Positions 1 to 6,234 of a DNA stretch of 11,086 bases are shown piece after piece; within the stretch, counting starts at the first letter, position 1, and each line of letters opens with the position of its first letter. The stretch comes from an uncultured bacterium (lineage in GTDB: Bacteria; Pseudomonadota; Gammaproteobacteria; Burkholderiales; Burkholderiaceae_F), in the NCBI GenBank assembly GCA_905215795.1, contig CAJMRV010000037.1, forward strand, positions 1-11,086, read 5' to 3'. The notes below the pieces were generated by a model. It was not told the origin of the DNA, searched no databases, and worked only from the letters and a program-made list of their open reading frames with translations. The position numbers and the translations under genes were made by a program.

Positions 1-742
1 GGGCGAGGACCGCCTTCGGGCGCAGCAGTTCGATCTGGCGAGTGAGCAGGTGCAAGGCGCAGAGCTTGGCGCGCTTGTCGAGGTGCTCCGCGTCGAGCGT
101 GCGGTACTTGATCAGGTGCGTGACGAAGAGGTCCTTGTCGCGGTCCAGGCCGATCGCCTTCATCATGTTCGAGAAGAGCTCGCCCTGCGGGCCCGTGAGG
201 GGACGCATCTCCATGAGGTCGCCGTTGTTGGGCATCTGCGCGACGACGAGCACGCCCGAATCCGGTTCGCCCGCTCCGAAGAGGGGCTTGCCCTTGTAGT
301 CCGGGCGCATGATCGAGAGCTCCTCCTCGAGCTTGGCGCGGCAGGCCTCCCAGTCGAGGTCGTCGTAGGCCTCGGGTTCGATCGGGTCGGGGAGCTCCTT
401 CTCCATCGCCTTCTCGAGCTCGGCGCGGCGGCGCGCCTGTTCGCGCGGATCGGGCGCAGGGACGGCGGCCGTGAACGCGTCGGTCGCGCGCAGCGCGGGC
501 GGTTCGGCGGCGGGGATGTTCGTGTGGGTGGTGGTCGTGGTTGCCGTGGCCGTCGTGGCCGGAGCGGCTGCGGCGGCGTTCACGGGACGGGCGGCCTGGG
601 CCGTGCCGGCACCGGCGGGAGCGGCCGCGGTGTTGGCGGCGTTCTCCCTCGCCCGGGCGAGTTCCTCCTCGGTGGAGCGCTCCACCCAGAGCGGGCCGAT
701 GTTCATCGACTCCCAGATGCGGCACAGTTGCGGGTCGATCAT
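1..742 (-). CDS. Uracil-DNA glycosylase family 4-like protein (partial, C-terminus beyond window)
   Basis: Base-excision repair enzyme family that removes uracil from DNA. The ATG at 742 overlaps the rimI stop (ATGA) and has an AAGGA ribosome site about 7 nt upstream. About 247 codons are visible and the frame is open at the window edge. Residues 1-30 hold a short conserved-looking head (IGPLW). Residues 34-100 are a low-complexity Ala/Thr/Pro linker. The glycosylase fold begins near residue 128: KPLFGAGE (151-158), VLVVAQMPNNGD (163-174), PLTGPQGELFSNMMKAIGLD (180-199), the LFVTHLIKYR strand (204-213) and TRQIELLRPKAVLA (233-246), which match the order of UDG family 4. It is unusual: the CxxC pair is absent (only C133 lies near it), the KCRP cysteine is Y212, and the GEAPG-type motif A reads AQMPNNGD. 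It may be a diverged or repurposed member. Family assignment is confident; activity is not. Confidence 0.8.
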   Translation of the reverse strand, partial: MIDPQLCRIWESMNIGPLWVERSTEEELARARENAANTAAAPAGAGTAQAARPVNAAAAAPATTATATTTTTHTNIPAAEPPALRATDAFTAAVPAPDPREQARRRAELEKAMEKELPDPIEPEAYDDLDWEACRAKLEEELSIMRPDYKGKPLFGAGEPDSGVLVVAQMPNNGDLMEMRPLTGPQGELFSNMMKAIGLDRDKDLFVTHLIKYRTLDAEHLDKRAKLCALHLLTRQIELLRPKAVLA

Positions 743-1254
743 GCTTGCTTCCTTGCGAGTACGCGCTGCATCACCCAGGCGTCCTCCTTGCCTTCGGGTG
801 AATCGTAGTAGCGCTTCCTGACGCCCACGTTCTCGAAGCCGAGCTTCTCGTAGAGGGCGATGGCGTGTTCGTTGGACTTCCTCACCTCGAGGAAGAGGTT
901 TTCGTAGTAGCCCGGGTCGCTCTTCTCGAGCGCCTCGATCATGAGTTCGATCAGGCGGCGGGCGATGCCCAGGTGCTGGTGGCTCTTCTTCACGCTCACC
1001 GTGAGGATCTGTGCGTCCGGGCTCGCTACGTCGAGCAGGCAGTTCGCCACGACGCGGTCGTTCGTGTCGAGCACGGTCCAGAACCACACGTCCTCGTTGC
1101 CGATGGCCCACTTGAAGTCGGCCGTCGACCACGGGGTGTAGAAGTTCTCGATTTCAATGAGGGCGACGTCGGCGAGGTCCTCCACTCGGGCCTCGCGGTA
1201 GCGCAGCGGTTCGGGCGACCTCGTCCGGTCGAGCGGCTTGAGCGTCGCGTTCAC
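739..1254 (-). CDS. rimI: Ribosomal protein S18-alanine N-acetyltransferase RimI
   Basis: Cytoplasmic GNAT enzyme that transfers acetyl from acetyl-CoA to the N-terminal alanine of ribosomal protein S18. 171 aa, slightly longer than the usual ~150 because of an 18-residue head. The start is a GTG overlapping the tsaB stop (GTGA), with a GGGGA ribosome site just upstream; no internal ATG would keep the N-terminal strand. Visible GNAT features: LRYREARVEDLADVALIE (17-34) is motif C; TVSVKKSHQHLGIARRLI (85-102) contains the acetyl-CoA pyrophosphate loop QHLGIA; LEVRKSNEHAIALYEKLGF (122-140) is motif B. E123 and Y135 align with the catalytic Glu and Tyr described for Salmonella RimI. It is the middle gene of a translationally coupled tsaB-rimI-UDG operon; tsaB-rimI adjacency is widespread in proteobacteria. 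Confidence 0.93.
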   Translation of the reverse strand: MNATLKPLDRTRSPEPLRYREARVEDLADVALIEIENFYTPWSTADFKWAIGNEDVWFWTVLDTNDRVVANCLLDVASPDAQILTVSVKKSHQHLGIARRLIELMIEALEKSDPGYYENLFLEVRKSNEHAIALYEKLGFENVGVRKRYYDSPEGKEDAWVMQRVLARKQA

Positions 1255-1967
1255 AGGCGTTCCCCGGCTTCGCGCTGGGCGCGCGTGAGGGCGACGCGGT
1301 CGCGCACGTAAAGCGGTGCGGCGAGCTTCGGGTCGATCGTGCGGCCGGCGAGGAAGTCTTCGCGTGCGAGCGTGGCGAAGGCCTCGGCGAAGTGCGGCTC
1401 GGCGTCGACGTGGGCGACGCCCGCGGCTTCAAAGGCCTCAGGATAGGCGGCGGGCGCGTTCCCGACCACCACGTCGGCGTGGTTTTCAGAGAGGAAGGAG
1501 GCGACGTCGGCGGGCTTGACGAGGCGGCTTTCAACCTTCTCCTCGAGACCGTCGGCCGTGACGGCGTGGACGGCGGCGTAGCACTCGTTCATGCGGGCGT
1601 CGTTCATCGTGGCGGCCACGCCCTCGAAGCCGGGGCGAGCGAGGCGCACGGAGGCGGCGAGGATCCTCAGGTTGTTGACGGGGATGACGGGGATGTTCAG
1701 GCCCCAGGCGAGGCCCTGGGCGATGCCGCAGGCGACGCGCAGCCCGGTGAATCCGCCGGGGCCCTCGCCGAAGGCGACCGCGGCGATCTCGCTCTTGGCG
1801 GCGCCGGCATCCTTGAGGAGCTTGTTCATGAGCCCGAAGACCACTTCGGCGTGGCGGCGTCCCTCTTCGGAGCGCAGGGACCGGACGGCGCCGGAGTCGA
1901 TGTCGATGAGGGCGAGTTCACAGAGTTCGTTGGCCGTGTCGAGGCACAGGATGAAGCGTTTTGTCAT
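1251..1967 (-). CDS. tsaB: tRNA threonylcarbamoyladenosine biosynthesis protein TsaB
   Basis: TsaB is the scaffold partner of TsaD and TsaE in making t6A37 on ANN-decoding tRNAs in the cytoplasm. 238 aa, normal for the family. It is an ASKHA fold without a full catalytic site: ILCLDTA at 6-12 (phosphate-1 strand), RRHAE at 37-41, GEGPGGFTGLRVACGIAQGLAW at 67-88 (the hallmark GPGSFTGLR-type motif), NDARMNECYAAV at 122-133, and a C-terminal APLYVRDRVALT at 217-228. The ATG at 1967 is chosen because the fold begins immediately (MTKRFIL). The in-frame ATG at 2033 lies inside the TATAAT promoter element and adds a non-homologous head. It is the first gene of the operon. Its ribosome site is atypical: a GC-only hairpin sits where the Shine-Dalgarno should be. 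Confidence 0.93.
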   Translation of the reverse strand: MTKRFILCLDTANELCELALIDIDSGAVRSLRSEEGRRHAEVVFGLMNKLLKDAGAAKSEIAAVAFGEGPGGFTGLRVACGIAQGLAWGLNIPVIPVNNLRILAASVRLARPGFEGVAATMNDARMNECYAAVHAVTADGLEEKVESRLVKPADVASFLSENHADVVVGNAPAAYPEAFEAAGVAHVDAEPHFAEAFATLAREDFLAGRTIDPKLAAPLYVRDRVALTRAQREAGERL

Positions 1968-2031
1968 TTTCGGGGGACGGCCCCCTTCTCTTGGGCGGGG
2001 GCTCTTCGTGATGTTTGTAAACGGTGCGTCC

Positions 2032-2063
2032 ATTATAGCCCGCGCACCCTTTCCAAACGGGCT
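2032..2063 (-). promoter_or_regulatory. Promoter of the tsaB-rimI-UDG operon with overlapping dyad
   Basis: A perfect TATAAT (minus strand 2037 to 2032) lies about 65 nt upstream of the tsaB ATG, predicting a start near 2025. The -35 is poor: TTGGAA is only 13 nt away, and at 17-18 nt spacing only CCGTTT-like sequence is found. AGCCCG (2037-2042) and CGGGCT (2058-2063) form a 6-bp dyad across the spacer, which could be an operator or chance. There is no clear lysR terminator upstream, so some read-through is possible. Confidence 0.5.
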
Positions 2064-2072
2064 GGGAGCGAC

Positions 2073-2981
2073 TCAGTCCGCCATGTCCGCGTCGGGATTT
2101 TTCTCGAGCAGATACCGCAGGAAGAGCCTGGCCTTGTCGGTGAGCCGGGCCTCGTCGTCCGGGACGATGACCTTGAGCGGTCTGAGCGACCACTCGTCGC
2201 GGATCCGCACGACTTTGATCCCTTCCGGGGCGAAGCGCGTCGTTCTCAAGGTGAGCACACCGATGCCCAGCCCGCTTCTCACGAACTGCATGAGGACGTG
2301 CTGGTCGTCGGCTTCGAGGCGTCGTCTGACGGCGAGGCCCATTTCACGGAGCTTTTGGTGGACGTAGGCCTGCATCGACACGTTCGGGTTGAGGACGACG
2401 AACTCGTAGGGGATGGCGTCCTTTATCCAGATTTCGTCATGCACGGCGAGCGGGTGCTTTTCAGGCACGATGAGCACGAGGTGGTCGAGCATGTAGGGGA
2501 TGAACCGGACGTTCTTCCTGCGGCTCACCGGCACGCAGACGCCGATGTCCGCCCGGCCGTTGGAGATCATTTCGACGACCTCCTCCGAGGAACGTCGGTC
2601 GAGGTTGATGTTGTGCGTCGGATTCTCAATGAGGTAGCTCGAAATCACCTTGGGCAGGAAGTCCATCGAGGCGCCGTAGTTCCCGACGATCCTGATGGTG
2701 CCCGATTTGAGGCGCACATAGGGGTCGAGCTCCTCGGTGAGGCGGTCGAGGCGGTTGGCGATGTCCTTGGCCGCGGTGTTGACGCATTCTCCCGCGGGCG
2801 TCGTCTCGAGTCCGCCCGGCATCCTGTTGAAAAGCGTGACGCCGAGGGATTCCTCGAGGCGTTTGATTCTCAGTGATGCGGCCGGTGTCGAGAGGCAGGC
2901 CCTCTGGGCGGCCCGGGTGAGCTGCCGTTCATCGGCGATCATGCTCAGCAGGGCGAGGTCGTTTAAGTCGAAGCGGTACAT
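2073..2981 (-). CDS. LysR-type transcriptional regulator
   Basis: A DNA-binding activator or repressor of 302 aa, the usual LysR length. The N-terminal winged helix-turn-helix spans about residues 5-64, with the recognition region LTRAAQRACLSTPAASLRIK (21-40) followed by RLEESLGVTLFNR (41-53), the most conserved LysR stretch. A linker helix to about residue 92 leads into a two-lobed effector domain (95-295): IRIVGNYGASMDFLPKVIS, the FIPYMLDHLVLIVPEKHPLA strand (160-179) and SGLGIGVLT (236-244). The ATG at 2981 is the only start keeping MYRFDLNDLALL; its ribosome site is weak and A/T-rich. It is divergent from the flavocytochrome c gene with a 152-bp shared gap, the usual arrangement of a LysR regulator with its target. 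It therefore probably senses the acceptor or a related acid; this is inference. Confidence 0.92.
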   Translation of the reverse strand: MYRFDLNDLALLSMIADERQLTRAAQRACLSTPAASLRIKRLEESLGVTLFNRMPGGLETTPAGECVNTAAKDIANRLDRLTEELDPYVRLKSGTIRIVGNYGASMDFLPKVISSYLIENPTHNINLDRRSSEEVVEMISNGRADIGVCVPVSRRKNVRFIPYMLDHLVLIVPEKHPLAVHDEIWIKDAIPYEFVVLNPNVSMQAYVHQKLREMGLAVRRRLEADDQHVLMQFVRSGLGIGVLTLRTTRFAPEGIKVVRIRDEWSLRPLKVIVPDDEARLTDKARLFLRYLLEKNPDADMAD

Positions 2982-3023
2982 GTTTTATTTTTCAAAACCC
3001 CAGCTTTAAAAAAGAAAAATGGT

Positions 3024-3052
3024 CAAGAGGTTAAGCAAACCTTATCCTCTTG
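3024..3052. promoter_or_regulatory. Candidate LysR box within nested dyads, lysR/flavocytochrome intergenic region
   Basis: TAAG-N5-CTTA (3032-3044) fits the T-N11-A LysR-box form with dyad arms. It is overlapped by AGGTT-N5-AACCT (3028-3042) and enclosed by CAAGAGG (3024-3030) / CCTCTTG (3046-3052). The site is 43 bp or more from the lysR start and about 80 bp upstream of the flavocytochrome ATG, suitable for activation of the latter and autoregulation. A minus-strand TTGACC (3026 to 3021) touches the dyad and could be the lysR -35, but I cannot pair it with a good -10. Confidence 0.45.
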
Positions 3053-3133
3053 TTCGTTCCGGCTCGACAAGCGTTGTTCCATGGCTTGCGGAGCTTTCGG
3101 CACAGACCCCCGTATAGTTTGGAGATACTCATC

Positions 3134-4957
3134 ATGGCATTCCGTGTTTTGCCTATTTTAATCAGGATGGGCTCGATCATGCTTTTGACCGCCGGACAGG
3201 CTCAGGCCGGCGTCTTCCCCGCCCCCGTCGAAAAAGCTTATTCCTCGGGCGACAAGGCCGCCCGTCTCGCGGGCTTCCACATGAACAAGGGTTTCGAATG
3301 CTCGACCTGTCACACCTCCTCGGTGGTCAAGGATTCCGAAACCGCCATCAACGGCCAGTGCGTTCAGTGCCATGGCGATTACGAGGCGATGGGTGCCAAG
3401 AGCGCCAAGCTCGAACCGAACCCCCACAAGTCCCATCTTGGCGACATCGGTTGTACCTCCTGCCACGCGGGCCATGAGGAAAGTGTGACCTATTGCCAGA
3501 ATTGCCACGACTTCCCCTCGCTCAAGATCCCGTTCGGAAAGAAGGCGGATCCTGCGGCGGCCTGGGAGGACCTCGGCAAGTACAAGGATCTGCTGCCCCA
3601 GCACGTCGAGGAGACCGACCTCTTGATCATCGGCTCCGGCGCGGCCGGTTCCGTGGCCGCTCTTCAGGCTCATGACATGGGTGTCAAGAACATCGTCATG
3701 ATTGAAAAGCAGGCCATTCCCGGTGGGAACTCCCAGCTCGCCGCCGGTGGCATGAACGCCGCCGGTACCCAATTCCAGAAGGCCGCCGGCATTGAAGACA
3801 ACGCCGAACTCATGTTCAAGGACACGATGAAGGGCGGCAAACAGGCCAACAACCCCGATCTCGCCAGGATCCTCGCCGAGAATTCGGCCTCGAGCATTGA
3901 TTGGCTTGCTGAACGTGGCGCCAGGCTTGAGAGCGTCGGGCGCGGCGGTGGTGCCTCTGCTCCCCGCATGCACGGTCCGGCCGGCGGCGTGTTCGTCGGT
4001 CCTTATCTGCAGAACTTCTTCAAGAAGGCCCTCAAGGAAGCCGACGTCGACCTCAGGCTCAACACCAAGATGGTTCGCATCGTCAAGGACAAGGACGGTG
4101 TTGTCACCGGCGTCGTGGTCAAGAGCAAGCACAGTGGAACCTACATGATCAAGGCCAAGGCCTTCGTGCTCGCCACGGGCGGCATCGGTCGGAACAAGGC
4201 CCTTCTCAAGGAACTCCGCCCGGACATCCCCGAGTCGACCTTCACCTCCAATCAGCCCGGCAGTCAGGGCGACGGCCTGATCCTCGCCCGCGACATCGGT
4301 GCGGATGACGTCGACGTCAAGGAGATCCAGCTCAACCCGACGCTGCTCGTGGGTTCGCCCGTGATCATCTCCGAACGTGTGAGGGGTGCGGGTGCGGTCT
4401 TCGTCAACACCGACGGCAAACGTTTCATCAGCGAGCTCACCACGCGCGACAAGACGAGTGCGGCCGTTTCGAAGCAGCCCGGCGGAGTGGCCTTCGAAAT
4501 CTTCGACCAGAAGGTGCGCGACAAGGTCAAGCAGACCGACGCGGCCTTTGAATTGGGTCTTGCCAAGCAGGGCGCCACGATCGAGGAGCTCGCCAAGAAC
4601 GCCGGCATCGATCCCGCCGCGCTTGAGGAAACCATCCGCACGTACAACGGTTATGCCAAGGCGGGGAAGGATCCTGAATTCGACCGTCCCGGCATCAAGG
4701 ATACGGTCGACACGGCTCCGTTCTATGCGATCAAGATCACGCCGGCCATCCACCATCACATGGGCGGCGTCAAGATCGACACGGCCACGCGTGTGATCGA
4801 CAAGTCGGGCAAGCCCATCGGACGTCTGTTCGCTGCGGGCGAGGTCACCGGCGGCGTGCACGGCAAGAACCGCCTCGGCGGCAATGCCGTGTCCGATACG
4901 ATCACCTTCGGCCGCATCGCCGGCGAAAGCGCAGCAAAGGCAGTGCTTGGGAAGTGA
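3134..4957 (+). CDS. Periplasmic tetraheme flavocytochrome c, fumarate/urocanate reductase superfamily, substrate unknown
   Basis: A respiratory reductase of 607 aa resembling Shewanella flavocytochrome c3 (FccA) in layout. The ATG at 3134 has GGAGA 8 nt upstream and starts a Sec signal peptide (1-25, cleavage after AQA); the in-frame ATG at 3050 has neither. The heme domain (about 45-130) has four CXXCH sites at 56-60, 76-80, 107-111 and 121-125, with H49, H98, H101 and H114 available as distal ligands. The FAD domain starts at LLIIGSGAAGS (163-173) with E191 ending the second strand, then GGNSQLAAGGMNAAG (197-211), AFVLATGGIG (343-352) and the C-terminal GEVTGGVHGKNRLGGNA (569-585). By alignment to FccA, the proton path and carboxylate residues are kept: E414 (E378), R417 (R381), R438 (R402), H541 (H504), R580 (R544). 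The substrate-side positions differ: H365 is N401, T377 is S413, M375 is I411. Electrons presumably arrive from a membrane quinol dehydrogenase not present here. Reductase class is sure; substrate is open. Confidence 0.93.
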   Translation: MAFRVLPILIRMGSIMLLTAGQAQAGVFPAPVEKAYSSGDKAARLAGFHMNKGFECSTCHTSSVVKDSETAINGQCVQCHGDYEAMGAKSAKLEPNPHKSHLGDIGCTSCHAGHEESVTYCQNCHDFPSLKIPFGKKADPAAAWEDLGKYKDLLPQHVEETDLLIIGSGAAGSVAALQAHDMGVKNIVMIEKQAIPGGNSQLAAGGMNAAGTQFQKAAGIEDNAELMFKDTMKGGKQANNPDLARILAENSASSIDWLAERGARLESVGRGGGASAPRMHGPAGGVFVGPYLQNFFKKALKEADVDLRLNTKMVRIVKDKDGVVTGVVVKSKHSGTYMIKAKAFVLATGGIGRNKALLKELRPDIPESTFTSNQPGSQGDGLILARDIGADDVDVKEIQLNPTLLVGSPVIISERVRGAGAVFVNTDGKRFISELTTRDKTSAAVSKQPGGVAFEIFDQKVRDKVKQTDAAFELGLAKQGATIEELAKNAGIDPAALEETIRTYNGYAKAGKDPEFDRPGIKDTVDTAPFYAIKITPAIHHHMGGVKIDTATRVIDKSGKPIGRLFAAGEVTGGVHGKNRLGGNAVSDTITFGRIAGESAAKAVLGK

Positions 4958-4984
4958 TGATCGGCTGAGCCGTTCCCCATGAAG

Positions 4985-5022
4985 AACCCCCGGGATGTCG
5001 TTCTTGACGTTCCGGGGGTTTG
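4985..5022 (+). terminator. Terminator after the flavocytochrome c gene
   Basis: AACCCCCGG (4985-4993) pairs perfectly with CCGGGGGTT (5012-5020). The helix continues inward to 4999/5006 with two G-U pairs, giving about 15 bp around a GTTCTT loop. It starts 27 nt after the stop codon. The U tract is short (GGTTTG), so it may need help, but the stem is very stable. Confidence 0.75.
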
Positions 5023-5028
5023 CGTATG

Positions 5029-5068
5029 AAAAGACGGCGTCCTCCGGAGTGTTCCGTGGGACGCCGTC
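5029..5068 (-). terminator. Terminator of sodC (minus strand)
   Basis: On the minus strand GGACGGCGTCC-type arms form a perfect 10-bp stem (plus 5033-5042 GACGGCGTCC with 5059-5068 GGACGCCGTC) followed by TTTTC. It lies about 77 nt past the sodC stop. Together with the hairpin at 4985-5020 it insulates two convergent genes. A smaller ACCGTC/GACGGT dyad lies between it and sodC. Confidence 0.7.
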
Positions 5069-5144
5069 CGCGCCCGGAAGGCACCGTCTCAGAAGAAGGG
5101 ACGGTCCCGCCGGTCTGCGCATCAGGAGGATTCTTTCCCTTGGC

Positions 5145-5672
5145 TTACTTGATCACGCCGCAGGCCATGCGCGCGCCACCGCCGCCGAGGGCCTTCGGCT
5201 GGTCGGAGTGGTTGTCACCGCCGGCGTGGATCATGATCGAGTGGCCGATCGCCTTTTCAACGGTCATGCGCGGGGCGAGCACCGGGTTGGTGGCGTTGCC
5301 CTCGGCATCGACGTAGAGCGCCGGGAGGTCGCCCAGGTGGGCGTCATCGGACCACGGGAAGCCGTGCTTGCCGGTGTTCTCCGGGTCGAAGTGGCCGCCC
5401 GCACCGCCGCCGAGGACCGTCTTGCCGTCCTTGACGATGGCGTCGCAGCTCGGATTGGTGTGGATGTGGAAGCCGTGGAGGCCCGGCGTGAGGCCGTGTA
5501 GGTCCGGCGTGAGGACCATGCCGTACTTCGTCTGCTCGAGATGGATCGTGCCGATCGGCGTGTTGCCGTCGGCGCCGAGGAGTTCCATCTTGACGTCGAC
5601 GCCGGTGGCGGAGGCGGCTGTGGCGGCGCCGCCGAGGATGACGAGCGCGGCGGTGAGAAGAGTCTTTTTCAT
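5145..5672 (-). CDS. sodC: Periplasmic Cu/Zn superoxide dismutase
   Basis: Converts superoxide to oxygen and hydrogen peroxide in the periplasm. 175 aa, typical of bacterial SodC. The ATG at 5672 has GAGGT 7 nt upstream and begins a signal peptide (MKKTLLTAALVILGGAATAASA, 1-22); the longer in-frame start at 5795 lies in the promoter. Metal ligands are all visible: Cu by H69 and H71 (GFHIH), bridging H94 (GGHFDP) and H149 (MIHAGGDNHSD); Zn by H94, H103, H112 and D115. C76 and C171 form the conserved disulfide, and R168 in GGGGARMACGVIK is the active-site guide arginine. It is a single-gene unit with its own promoter and terminator. Sitting beside a periplasmic heme/flavin reductase, it may protect against superoxide formed when that enzyme meets oxygen, though the genes are not co-transcribed. 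Confidence 0.96.
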   Translation of the reverse strand: MKKTLLTAALVILGGAATAASATGVDVKMELLGADGNTPIGTIHLEQTKYGMVLTPDLHGLTPGLHGFHIHTNPSCDAIVKDGKTVLGGGAGGHFDPENTGKHGFPWSDDAHLGDLPALYVDAEGNATNPVLAPRMTVEKAIGHSIMIHAGGDNHSDQPKALGGGGARMACGVIK

Positions 5673-5765
5673 GAGTCGTACCTCAGAGGAATGGTCGGGT
5701 CGGATCCGGCGTCGGGGCGTTCGATGTGTGAGTCGGGGTGAGCGCCTCGCACCGGGGTTGCCTTC

Positions 5766-5811
5766 TTTATAAACGAGCGCGGGGGTGCTGTTCAACGCCT
5801 CCCCTTAGGGG
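5766..5811 (-). promoter_or_regulatory. sodC promoter with upstream palindrome
   Basis: On the minus strand TTGAAC (5795 to 5790) and TATAAA (5771 to 5766) are separated by 18 nt, giving a predicted start near 5759 and a leader of about 87 nt. Just upstream, CCCCTTAGGGG (5801-5811) is an 11-bp palindrome five bases from the -35, placed where a regulator could bind. The regulator is unknown. Confidence 0.5.
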
Positions 5812-6006
5812 GAATATTCTAGATAAATCAGTGGGTTGGTGGGTATGCGAAGGCCTACCACCGGCCTTTTCCTCCAACGCGCGCGCGGCGTCGGTGCGGT
5901 TCGTGTTGTCAAAAGGGGCGTTGCACCCCCCTCGGCATTGAGAGAAATCCCTGAGGCGGAAAAATGTGAGGAAATGCTTCAGCGGGGACCGGGTGGACCG
6001 GCACAT
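5812..6006. other. Non-coding spacer between sodC promoter and tRNA terminator
   Basis: No credible gene. The only structure seen is AAGGCC (5850-5855) / GGCCTT (5863-5868) followed by TTTT on the plus strand, a small terminator-like hairpin with no recognised gene ahead of it. A minus-strand TTGACA (5912 to 5907) has no matching -10. Confidence 0.4.
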
Positions 6007-6043
6007 AAAAAAACAGACCCGGGTCCCTCTTGGAGCCGAGTCT
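6007..6043 (-). terminator. Rho-independent terminator of tRNA-Gly
   Basis: On the minus strand AGACTCGG (6043 to 6036) pairs with CCGGGTCT (6022 to 6015) with one G-U pair, then TG and seven T (6013 to 6007). It begins 5 nt after the tRNA CCA end. Confidence 0.85.
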
Positions 6044-6048
6044 TGCGT

Positions 6049-6123
6049 TGGAGCGGGCGAAGGGAGTCGAACCCTCGTCATTAGCTTGGGAAGCTAAGGT
6101 AATGGCCGTTATACGACGCCCGC
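6049..6123 (-). tRNA. tRNA-Gly, anticodon CCC
   Basis: A 75-nt gene with a complete cloverleaf. The acceptor GCGGGCG pairs with CGCCCGC over 7 bp, then discriminator T and an encoded CCA (6051 to 6049). The anticodon arm is TTAGC-TTCCCAA-GCTAA, placing CCC at positions 34-36 to read GGG. The T arm is AGGG-TTCGACT-CCCT. It is alone, with its own promoter and terminator, and no neighbouring tRNAs. Confidence 0.97.
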
Positions 6124-6145
6124 GATCACTGAAGTGAATAGCCAA

Positions 6146-6173
6146 ATTGTACCGAAATTCCGATTTTTTGCAA
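6146..6173 (-). promoter_or_regulatory. tRNA-Gly promoter
   Basis: On the minus strand TTGCAA (6173 to 6168), a 16-nt spacer and TACAAT (6151 to 6146) precede the mature tRNA 5' end at 6123 by 22 nt. This gives a short 5' leader of about 15 nt for RNase P to remove. Confidence 0.7.
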
Positions 6174-6197
6174 GTGGCGGAGGCAAAGCCACGTGTT

Positions 6198-6225
6198 CGG
6201 GGGAGGCCTTGTGAGGGCTCCCCCG
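6198..6225 (-). terminator. Hairpin just after the Na/Pi cotransporter-family gene
   Basis: CGGGGGAG and CTCCCCCG arms (8 bp, extended by CC/GG with one bulged base) lie 9 nt downstream of the stop codon. There is no U tract after it on the minus strand, so it may be a weak or Rho-assisted terminator or a 3'-end stabiliser. Confidence 0.5.
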
Positions 6226-6234
6226 GGGTCGGGA

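Noticed and set aside
3113..3118. TATAGT as the flavocytochrome -10 element
   Set aside because: It is only 15 nt before the ATG, so the transcript would lose most of the ribosome site; no -35 at 17 nt either.
3050..3133. Upstream in-frame start for the flavocytochrome c
   Set aside because: It would bury the signal peptide behind 28 charged residues and lacks a ribosome site; the ATG at 3134 has GGAGA 8 nt ahead.
3158..5122. 654-codon open frame on the minus strand opposite the flavocytochrome c gene
   Set aside because: It mirrors a high-GC gene with clear heme and FAD motifs on the plus strand; the minus frame has no family motif, no ribosome site and crosses both terminators.
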